Below are positions 30,923-43,711 of a stretch of 64,000 bases of DNA, piece after piece (the first letter of the stretch is position 1; the number at the start of each line of letters is the position of its first letter). The DNA is from Diatrype stigma (Eukaryota > Ascomycota > Sordariomycetes > Xylariales > Diatrypaceae), in assembly GCA_022225965.2 (NCBI GenBank), contig JAKJXP020000030.1:248001-312000 (forward strand). Direction: 5' to 3'. The notes under the pieces are model-generated. The model did not search any database. It was not told the origin of the DNA and saw nothing but the letters and a program-made list of their open reading frames with translations. The translations under genes were made by a program, and so were the position numbers.

Positions 30923-32388
30923 CGCGAGTTTAGGCAACGACGGTTTGCTCTAACTAATGGAATACAGTTGGTAATAATAACTCGATAAGCCAACAACTTT
31001 ATTCGTAGCAAGACTCGGGAGCCATTAAAGTGAGATCAATCCCGCGTAAAGAGGGGGACATAGAATGCTGCTGCCTAATTCCCAATAATACACAATGGCA
31101 AAGAGAATTGGTAGGCGACCTGTCATCAACTTTTAAACATCCAGCTCAATGCAGACCCGAATCCCACCCACACCACGGAGGTGCCACGCGGCTCAGCCCC
31201 CCCAAGGTCTCATTGAACTATAGAATCGGGCGACTGTTCCCACTCGGCTTCGCACTTGCGCGCCTATGCATCCGAGTATCATACATCGACAGACTACCCA
31301 ACTACGTACTCCCTCCCTCCCTCCCTACCTCCCTACCTCCCTACCAGCTGCCTACCTAGGTAGTATACATACTGAATATGGCAATGATCTAGTTCTCAGG
31401 GTGAGCCGATAGCCGCGCCATAGGTACCCTTCTAGACTGCCCGAATGGCTTTACCATAATATAGTAGTAGAACTGACCGGCGTTCTGGGAGCACTAGTCT
31501 ATTCTAGAGTGCTTATGTATACCCGTGGGCCTCTAGATCCCGCCGAGGCAGCGCAATCGCACCCTCTCAGTTAGGCGGGAGCTGGGGGTTTGGGTGTTAG
31601 ACCGGCCAATGAGCACTCTTGAGCTGACGACGCCGACTCAGCCCTTCTACTACAAGTATCAGGTCTAACTAGCAGCAACCGATGGGAATGCGAATCGCAA
31701 TTTGATCAGGAATTGGGGGGACAACTCTAAACCCAACTGGTATATAACGGCATGGCGCGGTAAGAGTAATTGCTGGTTTTGTACGAAGTGCCGCAGGTAG
31801 GAAAGTGATAGATCTTGAGAGATATTTTGTGGCGCATCACTTATTTACTTATCCAAGTAGGTAAAACAAGCAAAACAAGCAAAACAAGCAACATCCAACA
31901 AGGGATGCTGCTTTATGCTGGTTTTTCTGGGGTAGCGGCGTTGGATATAGCACAGCTAGAATTCCAAGGGGTTAAAATTCAGTTGCATTTGACAAAGAGT
32001 TGGGTTAAGACTAGGTACCTAAGTAATGTTGAATGTTCACGAAAGCGACGATGACGGAGCTGGCAGAATGGCAAGTCGGCAATGAGGCAGACTTACGTTA
32101 GTGCTGTGGCTGATGTGCCAGCTACCTGCTCCACACCTAGAGTGGCTTGACCACCTCTCCACCATGTAACCTGGAAATTTACAGTGCAACGCCGCCGAGT
32201 TGTCTGACTAAGTAGGTGGTCTAGTGCAAGCAGCTCTCCATCCAAGCCGATCAATGACATTCTTATCCGAAGCTTTCCACAGAGCTGTCTACCTTGAGAC
32301 TTAACGCGCAGCTTGTCATCAGACCTCAAACCACCCTCTTTGTTCGATAGAAGAGTTCACAGGCCAATACGGTCTGTCCACCAGAATA
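30923..32388. other. Intergenic, divergent promoters
   Basis: 1.5 kb between the membrane-protein gene (left) and LSM4 (right). It holds a CCCT/CCTA-rich tract (31309-31362), a possible TATATAA at 31740-31746, an (AAACAAGC)n tract at about 31863-31890, and TAGGTACCTA at 32012-32021. Open frames here lack motifs. No gene seen. Confidence 0.4.
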
Positions 32389-32970
32389 ATGGTAGCTCTC
32401 CCACCCCCAGGCAATTGCTAAGGATCTTGCAAGCTGACTTGTGGAAACCCAGTTGCCTTTAGGCCTGCTGAACGCGGCTCAAGGCCACCCTATGCTGGTC
32501 GAGCTCAAGAACGGAGAAACACTCAATGGCCACCTGATACAATGCGACACATGGATGAACCTGACATTAAAAGAAGTCATACAGACGAGCCCGGTACGCA
32601 CACGCACGAATCGATCGCCCACCTACGGGCCAACAAACTAATTGGAGTTCTAGGAAGCCGACAAGTTCGTTCGCTTACCCGAGGTCTACGTAAAAGGCAA
32701 TAACGTGAGTTTGGTGAAATTCCTAGAACGATGGCAATATCCGGAGATCCGGAGGTGGCTAACGAGGGGGTTCAGATCAAATACCTAAGAGTCCCCGATG
32801 AGATCATCGATCAAGTCAAGGATCAACACCACAATCAGCAGGGGGGGTTCAGAGGTGGGCGTGGCGGACACGGTCAAGGACGAGGTGACCACGGCGGAAG
32901 AGGAGGCGATAGAGGAGGCCGTGGGGGACGAGGCCAAGGCAGAGGAAGAGGCCGCGGCCGAGGTGCCTGA
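32389..32970 (+). CDS. LSM4: U6 snRNA-associated Sm-like protein LSm4
   Basis: Four exons: 32389-32391, 32453-32593, 32654-32704 and 32776-32970; introns 61, 60 and 71 nt; 129 aa. The first exon is just the ATG; the second begins at once with [22 protein letters not shown], so the joined start MLPLGLL matches the near-universal LSm4 N-terminus. Sm motif 1 ([15 protein letters not shown]...CDTWMN) and Sm motif 2 ([12 protein letters not shown]) are complete. The C-terminus is a glycine-arginine-rich tail (RGG/RGRG repeats), as in other LSm4 proteins, where it promotes RNA binding and P-body assembly. LSm4 is part of the LSm2-8 ring on U6 snRNA in the nucleus and the LSm1-7 decapping-activator ring in the cytoplasm. 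Confidence 0.95.
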
Positions 32971-33792
32971 GGAAGGGATGGTGCGAAGATACCACGCCAG
33001 CTACGACTTCAGGTGGAGTCGTGATGCCAAATTGCATGGGCATTACACGATGCAGGACGGGTTCATCCCACTATGACAATTGACCACAGCTTGCACCAGA
33101 AAGCGGAAGTGGCCAGTGTCAGATACCCAGCACTTTTGTTTGGTGCATGTTTCGTGTTCTCGAAACAGCGCGAGAAACCACGTCCGGTTACAATTAATGA
33201 GAACTGAGGATCTGATGGATATGACTACCTACTCTTTGCACTCACCACTATATCCCGGAAGGGGATTAGTTACAACCTATCTGGAGAACGTGAGAGAAAC
33301 CATCATGAAATCACATGCGAGAGGTTCCCCTGTATATAGTGTACCTAATACCTAATAGCAGGCCTAATAGGCCCGGGCACATCCCATAGATCGGGTATGA
33401 CGCCAGCCAAAACAGCTGCTGCCGGCTGGCTGCGAACTAGGAGGGCTCCTCGAGGGCTCCAGCTCCACTGCAGGGAGGGGTCGGGCGATCTGCTCTGCAT
33501 CCAAGCATGCAGCAGCCATGGGATACCTAGGTAGGGAATTGACCCTACCGAGCTTCTGCAAGCTGCCATGGGTATCACCTAATTCGGCATTCAGGTATGC
33601 GATAAGATAAAGACGAGGATCTGAATTACCTGATCGATCAAAACTACGAAGCAGGAGCTCAAGACTGGCTGAACTGGATGTCTGATGTCGTAAACGCTGG
33701 CAACACTACACCTGCATTATACATGTAAGTAGGTATGTATACTCGACGACGCCAGCACTAGACATTCTACAGATCCTGTGCGCCTACCGCCA
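32971..33792. other. Intergenic between LSM4 and PPR gene
   Basis: 3' flank of LSM4 and promoter of the PPR gene. ACCTAGGTAG occurs near 33525-33535 and TACCTAATACCTAAT near 33340. No gene seen. Confidence 0.4.
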
Positions 33793-35809
33793 ATGCCAGG
33801 GTCGCATATCCCAATTGATGGACTTTGGCGATGCCTCTGTCCTTCAGTGGATGTGACGACCCTCTCGAAGGCATTCAGACTCCTGAGACAGCCTACTCGT
33901 AGGCTAGCTCTAGTACGTCCCATCAGCACAACTTCGAACTTGCAGGATCAGCTTCCGCAAATCCGGCATGTCTATCCAAAGAATCTCACTACATTTGAAG
34001 TCCTTCCACACGACAAGCATTTTCTCGAAAAAAGGGTCGAGAAAGCACGCGTGGAATACCTCGTACGAATTGGAAACCGGCATCACTGGCTGCCCAGTGT
34101 CTTTTTCAAAGGGAAGGACCTGGTCCCTAGTGATCTGCACATATTTCCCACCGCGACGATATACGAAGGCCTGAGGGCGCTCCACCATGTCGAGGACGCT
34201 TATCATTCGACCGTGACCCTGGTCGAGTATCTAGTGAAAGAGAGAGGCGAGAAGCCTAACGAGATATTGTACGAAAGCCTTATTCGGGCCAACGTCGATC
34301 CTGCCCACGGTTCGGCTGCTGCTGCCCGCTCCCTTCTGAAGGAGATGGTAGACAATGGCATAAATACATCACCTGGCATTTATCATGCCCTGTTAGAAGT
34401 TAGTCTAGATGTAGACACTTCCGAACTCAACAGTCAGCTGACTGACATGACTATAGGTTACGGCCGCCCACCCCGACTACGTCCTCCGATCATCGGTCCT
34501 CCGTGATATGAAGAACCGATGGTACACGCTGAACAACGACGGTATCACGAACATCATCGTTGGGCTTCTGAGAGATGGTCAATACGAGCTGGCACTCGAG
34601 AAGTTGGAGGAAGCGTACAAGCCCATCAACATCATCCAGCCCTGGCTATACCGTATTTTCGTCTTCGTCTTTGGGGAGTTGGGATTCCACGACGAATCGT
34701 TCCAGATCCTGCAACATCAGCTGAAGATATACGGTCCAAACCAACCCATGAGCGTATGGCATTTCCTGCTCGATGTATATAGCAGGGATGCGTTCTACGC
34801 AGGAATCACATATATATGGCACCGCATGGTCACTCCAGGGCTGCTGAACCCACCCGATGGCACTGTGCTCAACATCCTCAACGCCGCGTCGAGGCATGGG
34901 GATACCGAGTTGGTCACGAAGACCATGAGGATGCTTACGGACCGAGGCAAAAGACTTGACCTGCACCACTACGAGGCGCTGGTCCATGCCCATACTCTGC
35001 ACCATGACGTCCGGAAGGCGCTCAACGTGCTATGCATCATGCACCGGGCCGGTTTGGCGCTGGACTCGTCCAGCACGCGGTCCGTCTACATGATGCTCAA
35101 GGACTCGCCGGAGGCGACCGACGAAGCCCTGCGCGCCCTGGAAGACCTGCGGCAGCTGTACCCGGTCCCGATCGCGGCGTTCAACGTGGTGTTGGAGGCG
35201 ACGGCGGCCCACCGCGGGTTCAACAAGGCGCTGGACCTGTACCGGGGCGTGCGGCACATCTGCGCCGGGGGCCCGGACCTCGCGACGTACCACGTGCTGC
35301 TGGCCTACTGCACGCTGCGGCGGTCGATGCGCTCGCTCCTCGACGAGATCGAGGCCTTCGGCCTCCGGCCCGACCGTCTCACCTACGACCACCTGGTCCG
35401 CATCTCCACCATGCAGGTGCAGGACAGCGACTACGAGCCCGCCTTCGCGTACCTGGCGCGCATGGAGGCCCAGGGCTGGTGGGTCAGCCGCGGCACGGCG
35501 CTCGCGCTCGTCCGCCGCTGCTTCGCCGCCGAGGACGGCCGCGTCCAGCGCGTCATCGACACGTGCCGCAGCCGCGGCGTGCCCGTCGACCGCGAGGTGA
35601 AGAAGCTGCTGAGGAACATCCAGATCTCGAAGGAGAGGAAGGAGAAGGAGCAGCAGGAGCAGCAGGAGCAGGGCCAGGAGCAGCAGCAGCCGGAAGCCGG
35701 CGCCGCCGTAGTAAGCGAAGAGGGGGGTTTGCAAACGCAAACGCCGGCACCACCACCGCCTGCTGTTATACCGCCTCGTCGCACCTCCCTTTGGGGATAT
35801 GGCGGCTAG
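33793..35809 (+). CDS. Mitochondrial pentatricopeptide-repeat (PPR) protein
   Basis: Two exons: 33793-34398 and 34457-35809, 652 aa. The 58-nt intron has donor GTTAGT and acceptor TATAG and is in phase 0. The ATG at 33793 is chosen because the frame further upstream starts from a non-ATG codon. The N-terminus is rich in Arg and Ser with no acid cluster (LSKAFRLLRQPTRRLALVRPISTTS), a typical mitochondrial presequence. The body is alpha-helical with PPR-like 35-residue units, such as LHHYEALVHAHTLHHDVRKA and AAFNVVLEATAAHRGFNKAL. The C-terminus is a charged Glu/Gln/Lys run (KERKEKEQQEQQEQ) and then a proline-rich end. Such fungal proteins bind mitochondrial transcripts for maturation or translation; the target RNA is not evident. 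Confidence 0.8.
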
Positions 35810-38800
35810 CTGAGTCTGTCCATCATCGCTCGTCGGTATGTTGATTATATATCATAAAAGATAGTGTCGTTAAGCGGTAGCTGTCTTAGGGTGAAGCAAC
35901 AACCAATGTTTGTCTCGTTTCAATCTGAAAGCAAGGTGCATGTGATCTCGCGACTGATTTGTCAGCCTGAAGCCCGGAGAGCCGTGCATGGTTCGCCCGC
36001 TAGGTTTTATAGTTCTTGAAGGCCACCTGTTTCGTATTGCTACATCCCCCAATATGTCTCGAAGGTATGAGTCTTGAGTCGGTCCACCGGGTTAGGACAG
36101 ATGTCCAATATCATCTCCTAGACACTAGTCGGCTGCTATCCCAAGTGATGCCTCGAGTCAAACAGAACAAGATATCAGAAAGTCATGGAGGCCTGGCGGA
36201 CCTTGCAGCATAGTCCGTACGATAAGAGGCGGCCTGCCCTGACGAAGAGTCCGGATCAGCTTCGAGCCGTGTCATCGTGTACCTACCGCCACACTAGAAA
36301 CACTTTGACTGATAGATCATACGGCTAGTCTCCGTCGTGTCGCCTGCCACAGATATATTTAAGACCGGGGGCATTCTTGTATTCGTCCTCGGCTGATTTT
36401 CCACCATCTCGACCAACCGTACCCCCCGACAAACCGTGAAAGCCGGAGAACTGTGTAACTGGATATTCGGGACCCCCGGCAGACAAACGGGCAGACAGAC
36501 CGGTAGATAAGCGAGTATAACTACCGGGGACCAGCCGCTGCCGCCATCCTTTTGTCTAGGCCATAGCCATCTTACCACCCCTAACTATTATGTAGACCAA
36601 TCTAGGGGCCGTACCTAATATATCCCTGGAATATATATATATTTGGACTACCCCATATCTACCACATGGTGGTGGTCACTTTTGCTCCTATAGAGCCAAA
36701 CAACCACGAAAGTCATGGTAGCACATGAAGAACCTAGAGTGTCTAGGGCACGTAACTTTAAGAAGAACAGCAATCTACCGGAGCAGAGAAATAGAGAGCA
36801 TGGTTATGAATGGATGATAGCCTTCGAGATCGGCTGTCTCGACTTCCGAATACACCGCCAGGGCTCCTTTGAGTACCTATGCAATTTTGTCTAACATATA
36901 GCATGGCCTGTAATCGAATAGCTGAGCTGGCGACGTGTGCTCATCTATGCGGTGCACCCCGAATCGGAGCCGGTTGGCCACCTACGCTGGAGGTGTTTTT
37001 CTACGGAAATAGGGGATTGCTTCCCTTTTACGGTCGGACTCTGGTGTTATGTTATAGACATGTGTGCTTCGTTATAGCCTGAGGCCCTGAGAGTCCTCAA
37101 GACAGGTTAAGGTTATCTTTGGCGGCAAGGGATTTTCCGATTCCGAAACCTTGGTGTTTGGGATCCATGGATGTGAGCGAAAAGGTCAAGGCCCACTGAG
37201 TCCTGAGGTCTCAGAGTCGAACCTGACGCTGGCTGGACCCCAAGCGATTTTGGTTTGGCTGGAGCCAACCTTGGAACTTGAAGTTAAGGGGGACCCGAAC
37301 AGGTCCCGGTCGAAATTGCTGCAGGCACAATTTAAGGCTTTCTCCACACACTCTACTAAGGTGGAAGGAAGTTGGGAGAGTTGGGAGACACCGAACCCAA
37401 GTACCTTCATACGTGGACCTTACTACGTAATATCGGAAGGTACCTACCTACCTTGGTATGCCTCTATGGAATTGAACAGCTGCATCTGGTTGCCTTCCGC
37501 TGTTAATGCGAAACACCTGCATGTATATATCCTGTATGCTCCAGGTCATATTAAATGTCCTTGGAAAAGAACTATGTTACCTGTCTTCAAAATGCAACAT
37601 TGTCCATGCATTGCCATTGCTGGAATCATACGTACATGTAGAAACGATACACGGGATACAAAGCTGCAGGTATTCCCTGGCAACCTTTCCTGTTTGATGC
37701 GCCAAGATCCAGGTTAGCACCATCCTTTACATGGCAATCTGGATCGAGCTAACGGACTAGTCAAGATATAATCACGATGCTACTCCGTATTAAAGGATCA
37801 TACTGCCCAGGGTTTACTGTACCTAGGTACCCGTATAGCATAGCAACCTTGGAACCTTGAATGTGTATCAAGCTATGAGTAGGTACTTAGCTTTTAGGCC
37901 AGATAGTACATGTATAGAGGTATATACATACTACAGCTTACTTAGGTAGGGATACAAGGGCATCAGGTACTACCATACAGGCATAGTTCAACATTGCAAA
38001 GCCACATTGCAAAGCAATTTGAAGGGCTGCCGGTGAAGCAGTCAGTGAACCAGCGAACATGTCCGTTCCTGCCTTCAAAGCGGCATCTCCTTTTATAGGG
38101 CAAAAATAACCGATCCATCAAAGGAGATTGTGAGATGGCACAGAGCTTGCAGGAGAAAGTGAGAGCTCGGGCCTCGTAAATGCACAGGTTATCAGTTTTG
38201 GGCCAATCAGAGAGCTCGATAAGACAAGCACCCCTGTCGCTAACTTCCCGTGGGTTGCTGGTCCTGGCACTCCTGGCCACACGCAGTTGGCACCCACGTA
38301 CCGCGCAGCTACAGCAGCCACACTCCCATAAAGGGTTGGTAGGTCCTGGGGCTCCACTGGACCACTGCCGTGAGTGCCAGAAACGGGGAAGGCGTGTCGT
38401 TGGAGTCCCTTCAGCCCCTTTTGAGAAAAGACATACCGGAAAGTAGCACTGCAGAAAAATAAAAATTGCAAGAGCCACGCACGACCGACGCGCCAATCTG
38501 CCTACCTGCCCTACCCAATCTTAACTTTCCACCCTCACCAAGTGACGAACTCTGTCGATTCACACCAATACTTGGGAGTCGGAACAGAGAACAGGTGCAG
38601 TGATCACCAGACAAGACGGGCACAGAAGGGAAGGAAGGTCAGTAACAAGCTTCATAACAAGCTTCATTCGTCGCGTTCCTACACACAATTCCCATTCACC
38701 AACCGGCCGGCCACACCACGCTGCAAGCGCGCCGCACTACATCGCCTGCCAGCCACTACTTTGTACCTGCACTGCACTGCAACCTCCAGTCCACCTGGCA

Positions 38801-40006
38801 AGTCTCTCCCTAGGCACTCCCTAGGCACTCCCTCCGCACTAGCCCTAGCTAGAACCCGGCTGCATATGCTGCTGATGGTGCCGGTGGTCGACTGATTTCA
38901 ACGTCTCCCCCGTTTTCTACCTAACAATTCCTATTTCATACCACCCACCTACATACAACACCTCATCCATTCAGTAGGACAGGTCAACCAGCCCGTCGTT
39001 TTCTATTCCATCCATCGACGTCTGGATCTTTATTATTCGGATATCTTCCTTTCTACTTTTTAATTCATGTCTTCGAGATTCAACCTATGACATTCTCTAC
39101 GGGAGCCCCGATCTAATTGTACACAGACCTCATTGTTATTTCGACCTAATTGCCATTCGTTCTATCCTTCTCTGCTTCGAACCCGACGTTAATATCTGCT
39201 CGATAAACACGCGACTTCGTTTATTAGGGCTCATAGTAGCTACTGGGTTAGGTGCGTACATCATGTCATTCTTGAGCGTGTTCCTTCAACATCTGGTCGG
39301 GAAAGGTGAGGCGGAGCATCAGCTTTGCGGTCCACCACGACTTGAACTTTGTCACCTTCCTGCCGACTTGTCGACTAGCTGTGTAGCCCTCTAGACAGAG
39401 TTCAATACTATTGGGCAGCTAGTGTAACTCTCCATACTGCCTACCGAGCATTCGTTACTTCGTCCCTGCGTTTCGTAGCATTTTCATTTCCTGCTTGTAC
39501 TATCCCTCCCAGTTGCCTTCTGTGTTCTTGCCATCAAGCAGTCTGCTGTTTCTTTGCGGATTTTCATGTCAAGACTGACCTGTTTTCTCTAGACCTAGTG
39601 TGATTTATCTACGACATACTGAGTATTCGCGTACACTGAATCTTTCGAAATGGGTAAGCACTTCCTTCATGGGTATTTGCAAATCATGCGAAGGAGCAAC
39701 ATTGCAAGAGCCGTATATGTACAATTTGGTCGTCCCTGCTATCCGGGATAAGGCATCATCTGGCGCATTGGATTTCATCCTCCATATCCAGTCGGATTCC
39801 ATTCCTATCCGCAGGTCTTCTCGCGAATTCCCTTCCCCAGTCACTCGTTGTGCCAACATCTCCATCTTACTCGTCCGCGCTCGCTCTTTTTTGGTCCATC
39901 TATCACTTCTTGGGTCTTCGCCTATATCGGTTCTTTGGATTATTCGGCCATTGTTAGGATCAGTCGTCTCCTCGACACACGAGAAAACAACAACATTCCG
40001 AGCATA
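35810..40006. other. Long intergenic region including septin 5' leader
   Basis: 4.2 kb with no gene I can support. A 188-codon frame at 37151-37717 starts from GTG and has no motif; its length is near chance expectation for this much DNA. ACCTAGGTAC-type words occur near 37440 and 37820. From about 38500 to 40000 the + strand is C/T-rich, typical of a long transcribed leader. ATGG|GTAAGC at 39650-39659 could be an upstream exon end or the donor of a 5'-UTR intron of the septin gene. Confidence 0.45.
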
Positions 40007-41833
40007 ATGCCTAGTTTCCTAAACAGTCACGCGAAGACACGGGCTCGCAGCGTTCAACTGCAATTGGACCGCGAATCTTCTGCCGCTGCTGTTGCAAGAG
40101 CTCGACCTTCGGTGCAGGCTACCACAAGCCCTTTCCCTGGAATCCGCTCTAGCAGCCTGCCTGGCCAGGAGAACCAGCCACCTTCGAACCGTCCCTACGG
40201 GAGTATGCTCAATATTGATGCTCCCGTACTTCGTCTGACGCCGTTGGTTTATGACAATGATTGGCCTGACTCCTTCGCCGGGCACGGTACTACTACATCT
40301 TCCAGCAGGCTCTTGCAAATTACTCTTGGCAGATATTATTGACGCTTATCATGTCGCATGCATCGTTTATACTAACTTGGTGATGTATTATAGCTTCAAC
40401 CGGTACGTTGCCACAGGGGTTGCCTACCGTTGGCAAAGAGCCTGGGATCAATATACCATCACCCGAGATCTCGGCTTCTGACCTCATGCCAATAGCCCCT
40501 TCGGGTGTCAACGACAAGAACATTGTTCGTCGGAAGTTGACTGGTTACGTTGGTTTCGCCAACCTTCCCAACCAATGGCACCGCAAGAGCGTTCGCAAGG
40601 GTTTCAACTTCAATGTTATGGTTGTCGGTAAGTTTTGCTCTCGACACCACTATTCTACTGCGGTGCTAATTGTCTTTTAGGTGAATCCGGCCTTGGCAAA
40701 TCCACGCTTGTCAACACTCTCTTCAACACATCTCTGTACCCTCCTAAGGACCGAAAGGGACCGAGCCTTGACATAATACCCAAGACCGTCTCCATCCAGT
40801 CCATCAGCGCCGACATCGAGGAAGCCGGTGTTCGTCTCCGCTTGACCGTGGTCGATACTCCCGGCTTTGGCGATTTCGTGAACAACGATGAGTCGTGGAG
40901 ACCCATCGTTGATAACATCGAGCAGCGTTACGACGCCTATCTCGATGCTGAGAACAAGGTCAACCGCATGAACATCGTCGACAACCGAATCCATGCTTGT
41001 GTATTCTTTATCCAGCCCACCGGCCACTCGCTGAAGCCGCTTGACATTGAAGTCATGCGCCGTCTGCACAACAAGGTCAACTTGATTCCGGTCATTGCTA
41101 AGGCGGATACCCTTACCGATGAGGAGATTAACAGCTTCAAGTCTCGCGTATGTATACTACCATCCTTTGATTGCAATGACACTAACTTTGAAAACAGATT
41201 CTCGCGGATATCAAGTACCACGGTATTCAGATCTTCGAAGGTCCTCGGTACGAACTTGACGACGAGGAGACCATTGCCGAGAACAACGAGATTATGTCGA
41301 AGGTTCCATTCGCAGTTGTTGGCGCCAACAACGAGGTCACCAACGCCGATGGGCGCAAGGTCCGTGGCCGTCGGTATCCGTGGGGTATTATCGAGGTCGA
41401 CAACGAGGAGCACTGCGATTTCGTCAAGCTTCGCCAAATGCTTATCCGGACACACATGGAGGAGCTCAAGGAGCACACCAACAACAACCTGTACGAGAAC
41501 TACCGTACAGACAAGCTTACTGCTATGGGTGTCGCTCAAGATCCCAGCGTCTTCAAGGAGGTCAACCCTGCCGTCAAGCAAGAGGAGGAGCGCAATCTGC
41601 ACGAGCAGAAGCTCGCCAAGATGGAGGCCGAGATGAAGATGGTCTTCCAGCAAAAGGTGGCCGAGAAGGAGAGCAAGTTAAAGCAGAGCGAAGAGGAGCT
41701 TTACGCTCGCCATCGCGAGATGAAGGAGCAACTAGAACGACAACGGTTGGAGCTCGAGGAGAAGAAGTCAAGAATCGAAAGCGGCCGGCCGATCGAGAAA
41801 GAAGGCAAGCGCAAGGGCTTCTCCCTGCGCTAG
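40007..41833 (+). CDS. aspB: Septin, Cdc3/AspB type
   Basis: Four exons: 40007 to 40286 (or 40202), 40394-40627, 40681-41147 and 41198-41833; about 538 aa (or 510). Two donors in exon 1 (GTACTA at 40287, GTATGC at 40203) both keep phase, so the N-terminal linker is uncertain, as is the start. From [19 protein letters not shown] onward the septin is clear: P-loop GESGLGKST, switch [15 protein letters not shown] specificity motif, and the septin-unique region with RRYPWG. The C-terminus forms a coiled coil ([19 protein letters not shown]...) that in this class pairs with the Cdc12-type partner. Septins form GTP-binding heteropolymers at septa, hyphal tips and branches. The conserved GFANLPNQ and coiled coil fit the Cdc3 (Aspergillus AspB) class. 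Confidence 0.92.
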
Positions 41834-43711
41834 ACAGGCATCTCCTTTTCCCAGCTATGACCCATGTCCGAGCCTTCATGATTCCCATATCGCACCAGCC
41901 TATTGCCTTTGTTCGATTCTTTTTCTTCGACTTTTACATTTCGTCCTTTTAATTACTCAGCACTCACATAATATGCCTCGTGGAAGTGAGTTCACGATGA
42001 CCCATTGAACGTCCTTCTGGCCAGTGGAGAAAGAGCATAGTCGACAACTGCCAGCTGAATGAGGCTAATACCCAAGAATTCATCATTCGATTCCTGCGTC
42101 CTCGTCCGGCCGAGTCTGGAACTGGAAGAGATGCGATCGATTTGCAAGGCTTCATCGAGACGTCCCGCACCCTGCGCAGCATTCCCTCCATTTCCTTTAT
42201 CAAAGTACTATTTGAGATTTGGAGTGGGCTACGAGGCACGAATTGGCAAATAGGCATCAAGAGACGTTCTACGATATACCCGTTTCGCTTGTTGACACTT
42301 CCTAAACCCAATCATTTCACGACATGCTTGTCAAACCACCAGGATGTTTCATAATTCTCTTCCCTTCTTTGGTTGCATACGCTTTCAGCTATGGCAGTAT
42401 ACCTGGACTGGACGGAGGATTCACTGGTGGTAGTGTGGCCGGGGACGGATTGCAGGGATAAATCAGTCAACAGAAAGCTTTTCCCATCCAACGACTACTA
42501 GATGTCTGTATTTTAGGAGGGAGTTCCCGAAAACCCTTCGCGCAGGATGGTTTTGTATCTTTCCCAACAGGTTTCACCGACCTGGGCCATCTTCAGGGGG
42601 GAGGGGGTGGTTTACGCATTTTACTCACGTCTGGTCACGGTTCAGTGGTCGGCCTCTCATGTTTCTTATGTCGCGAAAAAAACGCTTGGCAGCTTGTCTT
42701 TCCTTAACCAGTTTCTCTTGTAACTCCGATATGTTTTCTAGTTTAGGTCGTCTGAATTGAAAATGGGATGATTGTCTCTAGACTTATTCTTCTAGTTTGA
42801 CTCGAGTGATATGCCATGTCCCCAACCTACCGCCTACATCATAGCGAAATGATGTTGGCCTACGAAGTACACTACGATTTGAGATAATCTCATCTCTAGG
42901 ACTGGCCTTCTTAACCCTCATCACCTGGATTTGGAACCGCTTTCCCTTCTCAGTCCAGTGATAACGGATTGTAACTTTCTAAACCATGTAGTTTAGGAGC
43001 ATTGAACCTTTCACATCCAGAAATAAGTATAGGTTTCTGCAACCATCTGTAGTTAACAAATATGTAGAGCCTTAAGTCCCACGATCGTTGGACACATGTT
43101 GAACACCCCTATCCCATCGATATATCATATCAGAACTGAGAGCTCATTTGACAAATCACTTAGTTGGCAAGGAAGCACCCAGTAAGAAAGGAAGGAGCGA
43201 TGGTTAATCGTGCGGTTCATCACGGGGGGTGCTGATACAAGGTGTTCTCTCTGTATTGTACAGTGTAGTCCTATCTATATATTTACATAATAGGCTGCAA
43301 AACCCAGCCCAGTCATGATGTACGTGGGCCATGCATGCTCTCGTTCTCGTCAGGTTCTATGTTCTTTTCTGGGGAAGAGCCTTAATGCATGGGGAAGGGG
43401 GGGAGGAGGGTGGTTTCGTAGACTAGATACCTCCCAGTCTCTCCCTTTTAACATGTAATGTCCTCCCTCCCTCTTACAGCTGTGGATCGGTTACTCAACC
43501 AGCCAGCTGCTCTGCAATGCTGTCTGCCCAACCCCGGTCTAACCCTTCATCCACCCCTTTCCAATGTATAGATAGCCTGGGACAGCCATCCACCCAAGCC
43601 CTCTTGCCTATCATGCATGCATGCATACATAGATGCTTCTTCTTCGTCTTCATCTCCTCTCCTCTTCCCCCATCTGGTTCTTTTCTGTTCTTTTCATATA
43701 TGTCTCTTGAT
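41834..43711. other. Intergenic, convergent 3' ends
   Basis: 1.9 kb between septin and the mitochondrial ribosomal protein gene. Contains septin 3' UTR and several T/C-rich stretches, plus a GCATGCATGCAT run at about 43612-43626. Open frames on either strand lack motifs. No gene seen. Confidence 0.4.

Noticed and set aside
37151..37717. 188-codon open frame on + strand
   Set aside because: Starts at GTG, has no recognisable motif, no intron signals, and a frame of this length is near chance expectation over 64 kb in six frames.
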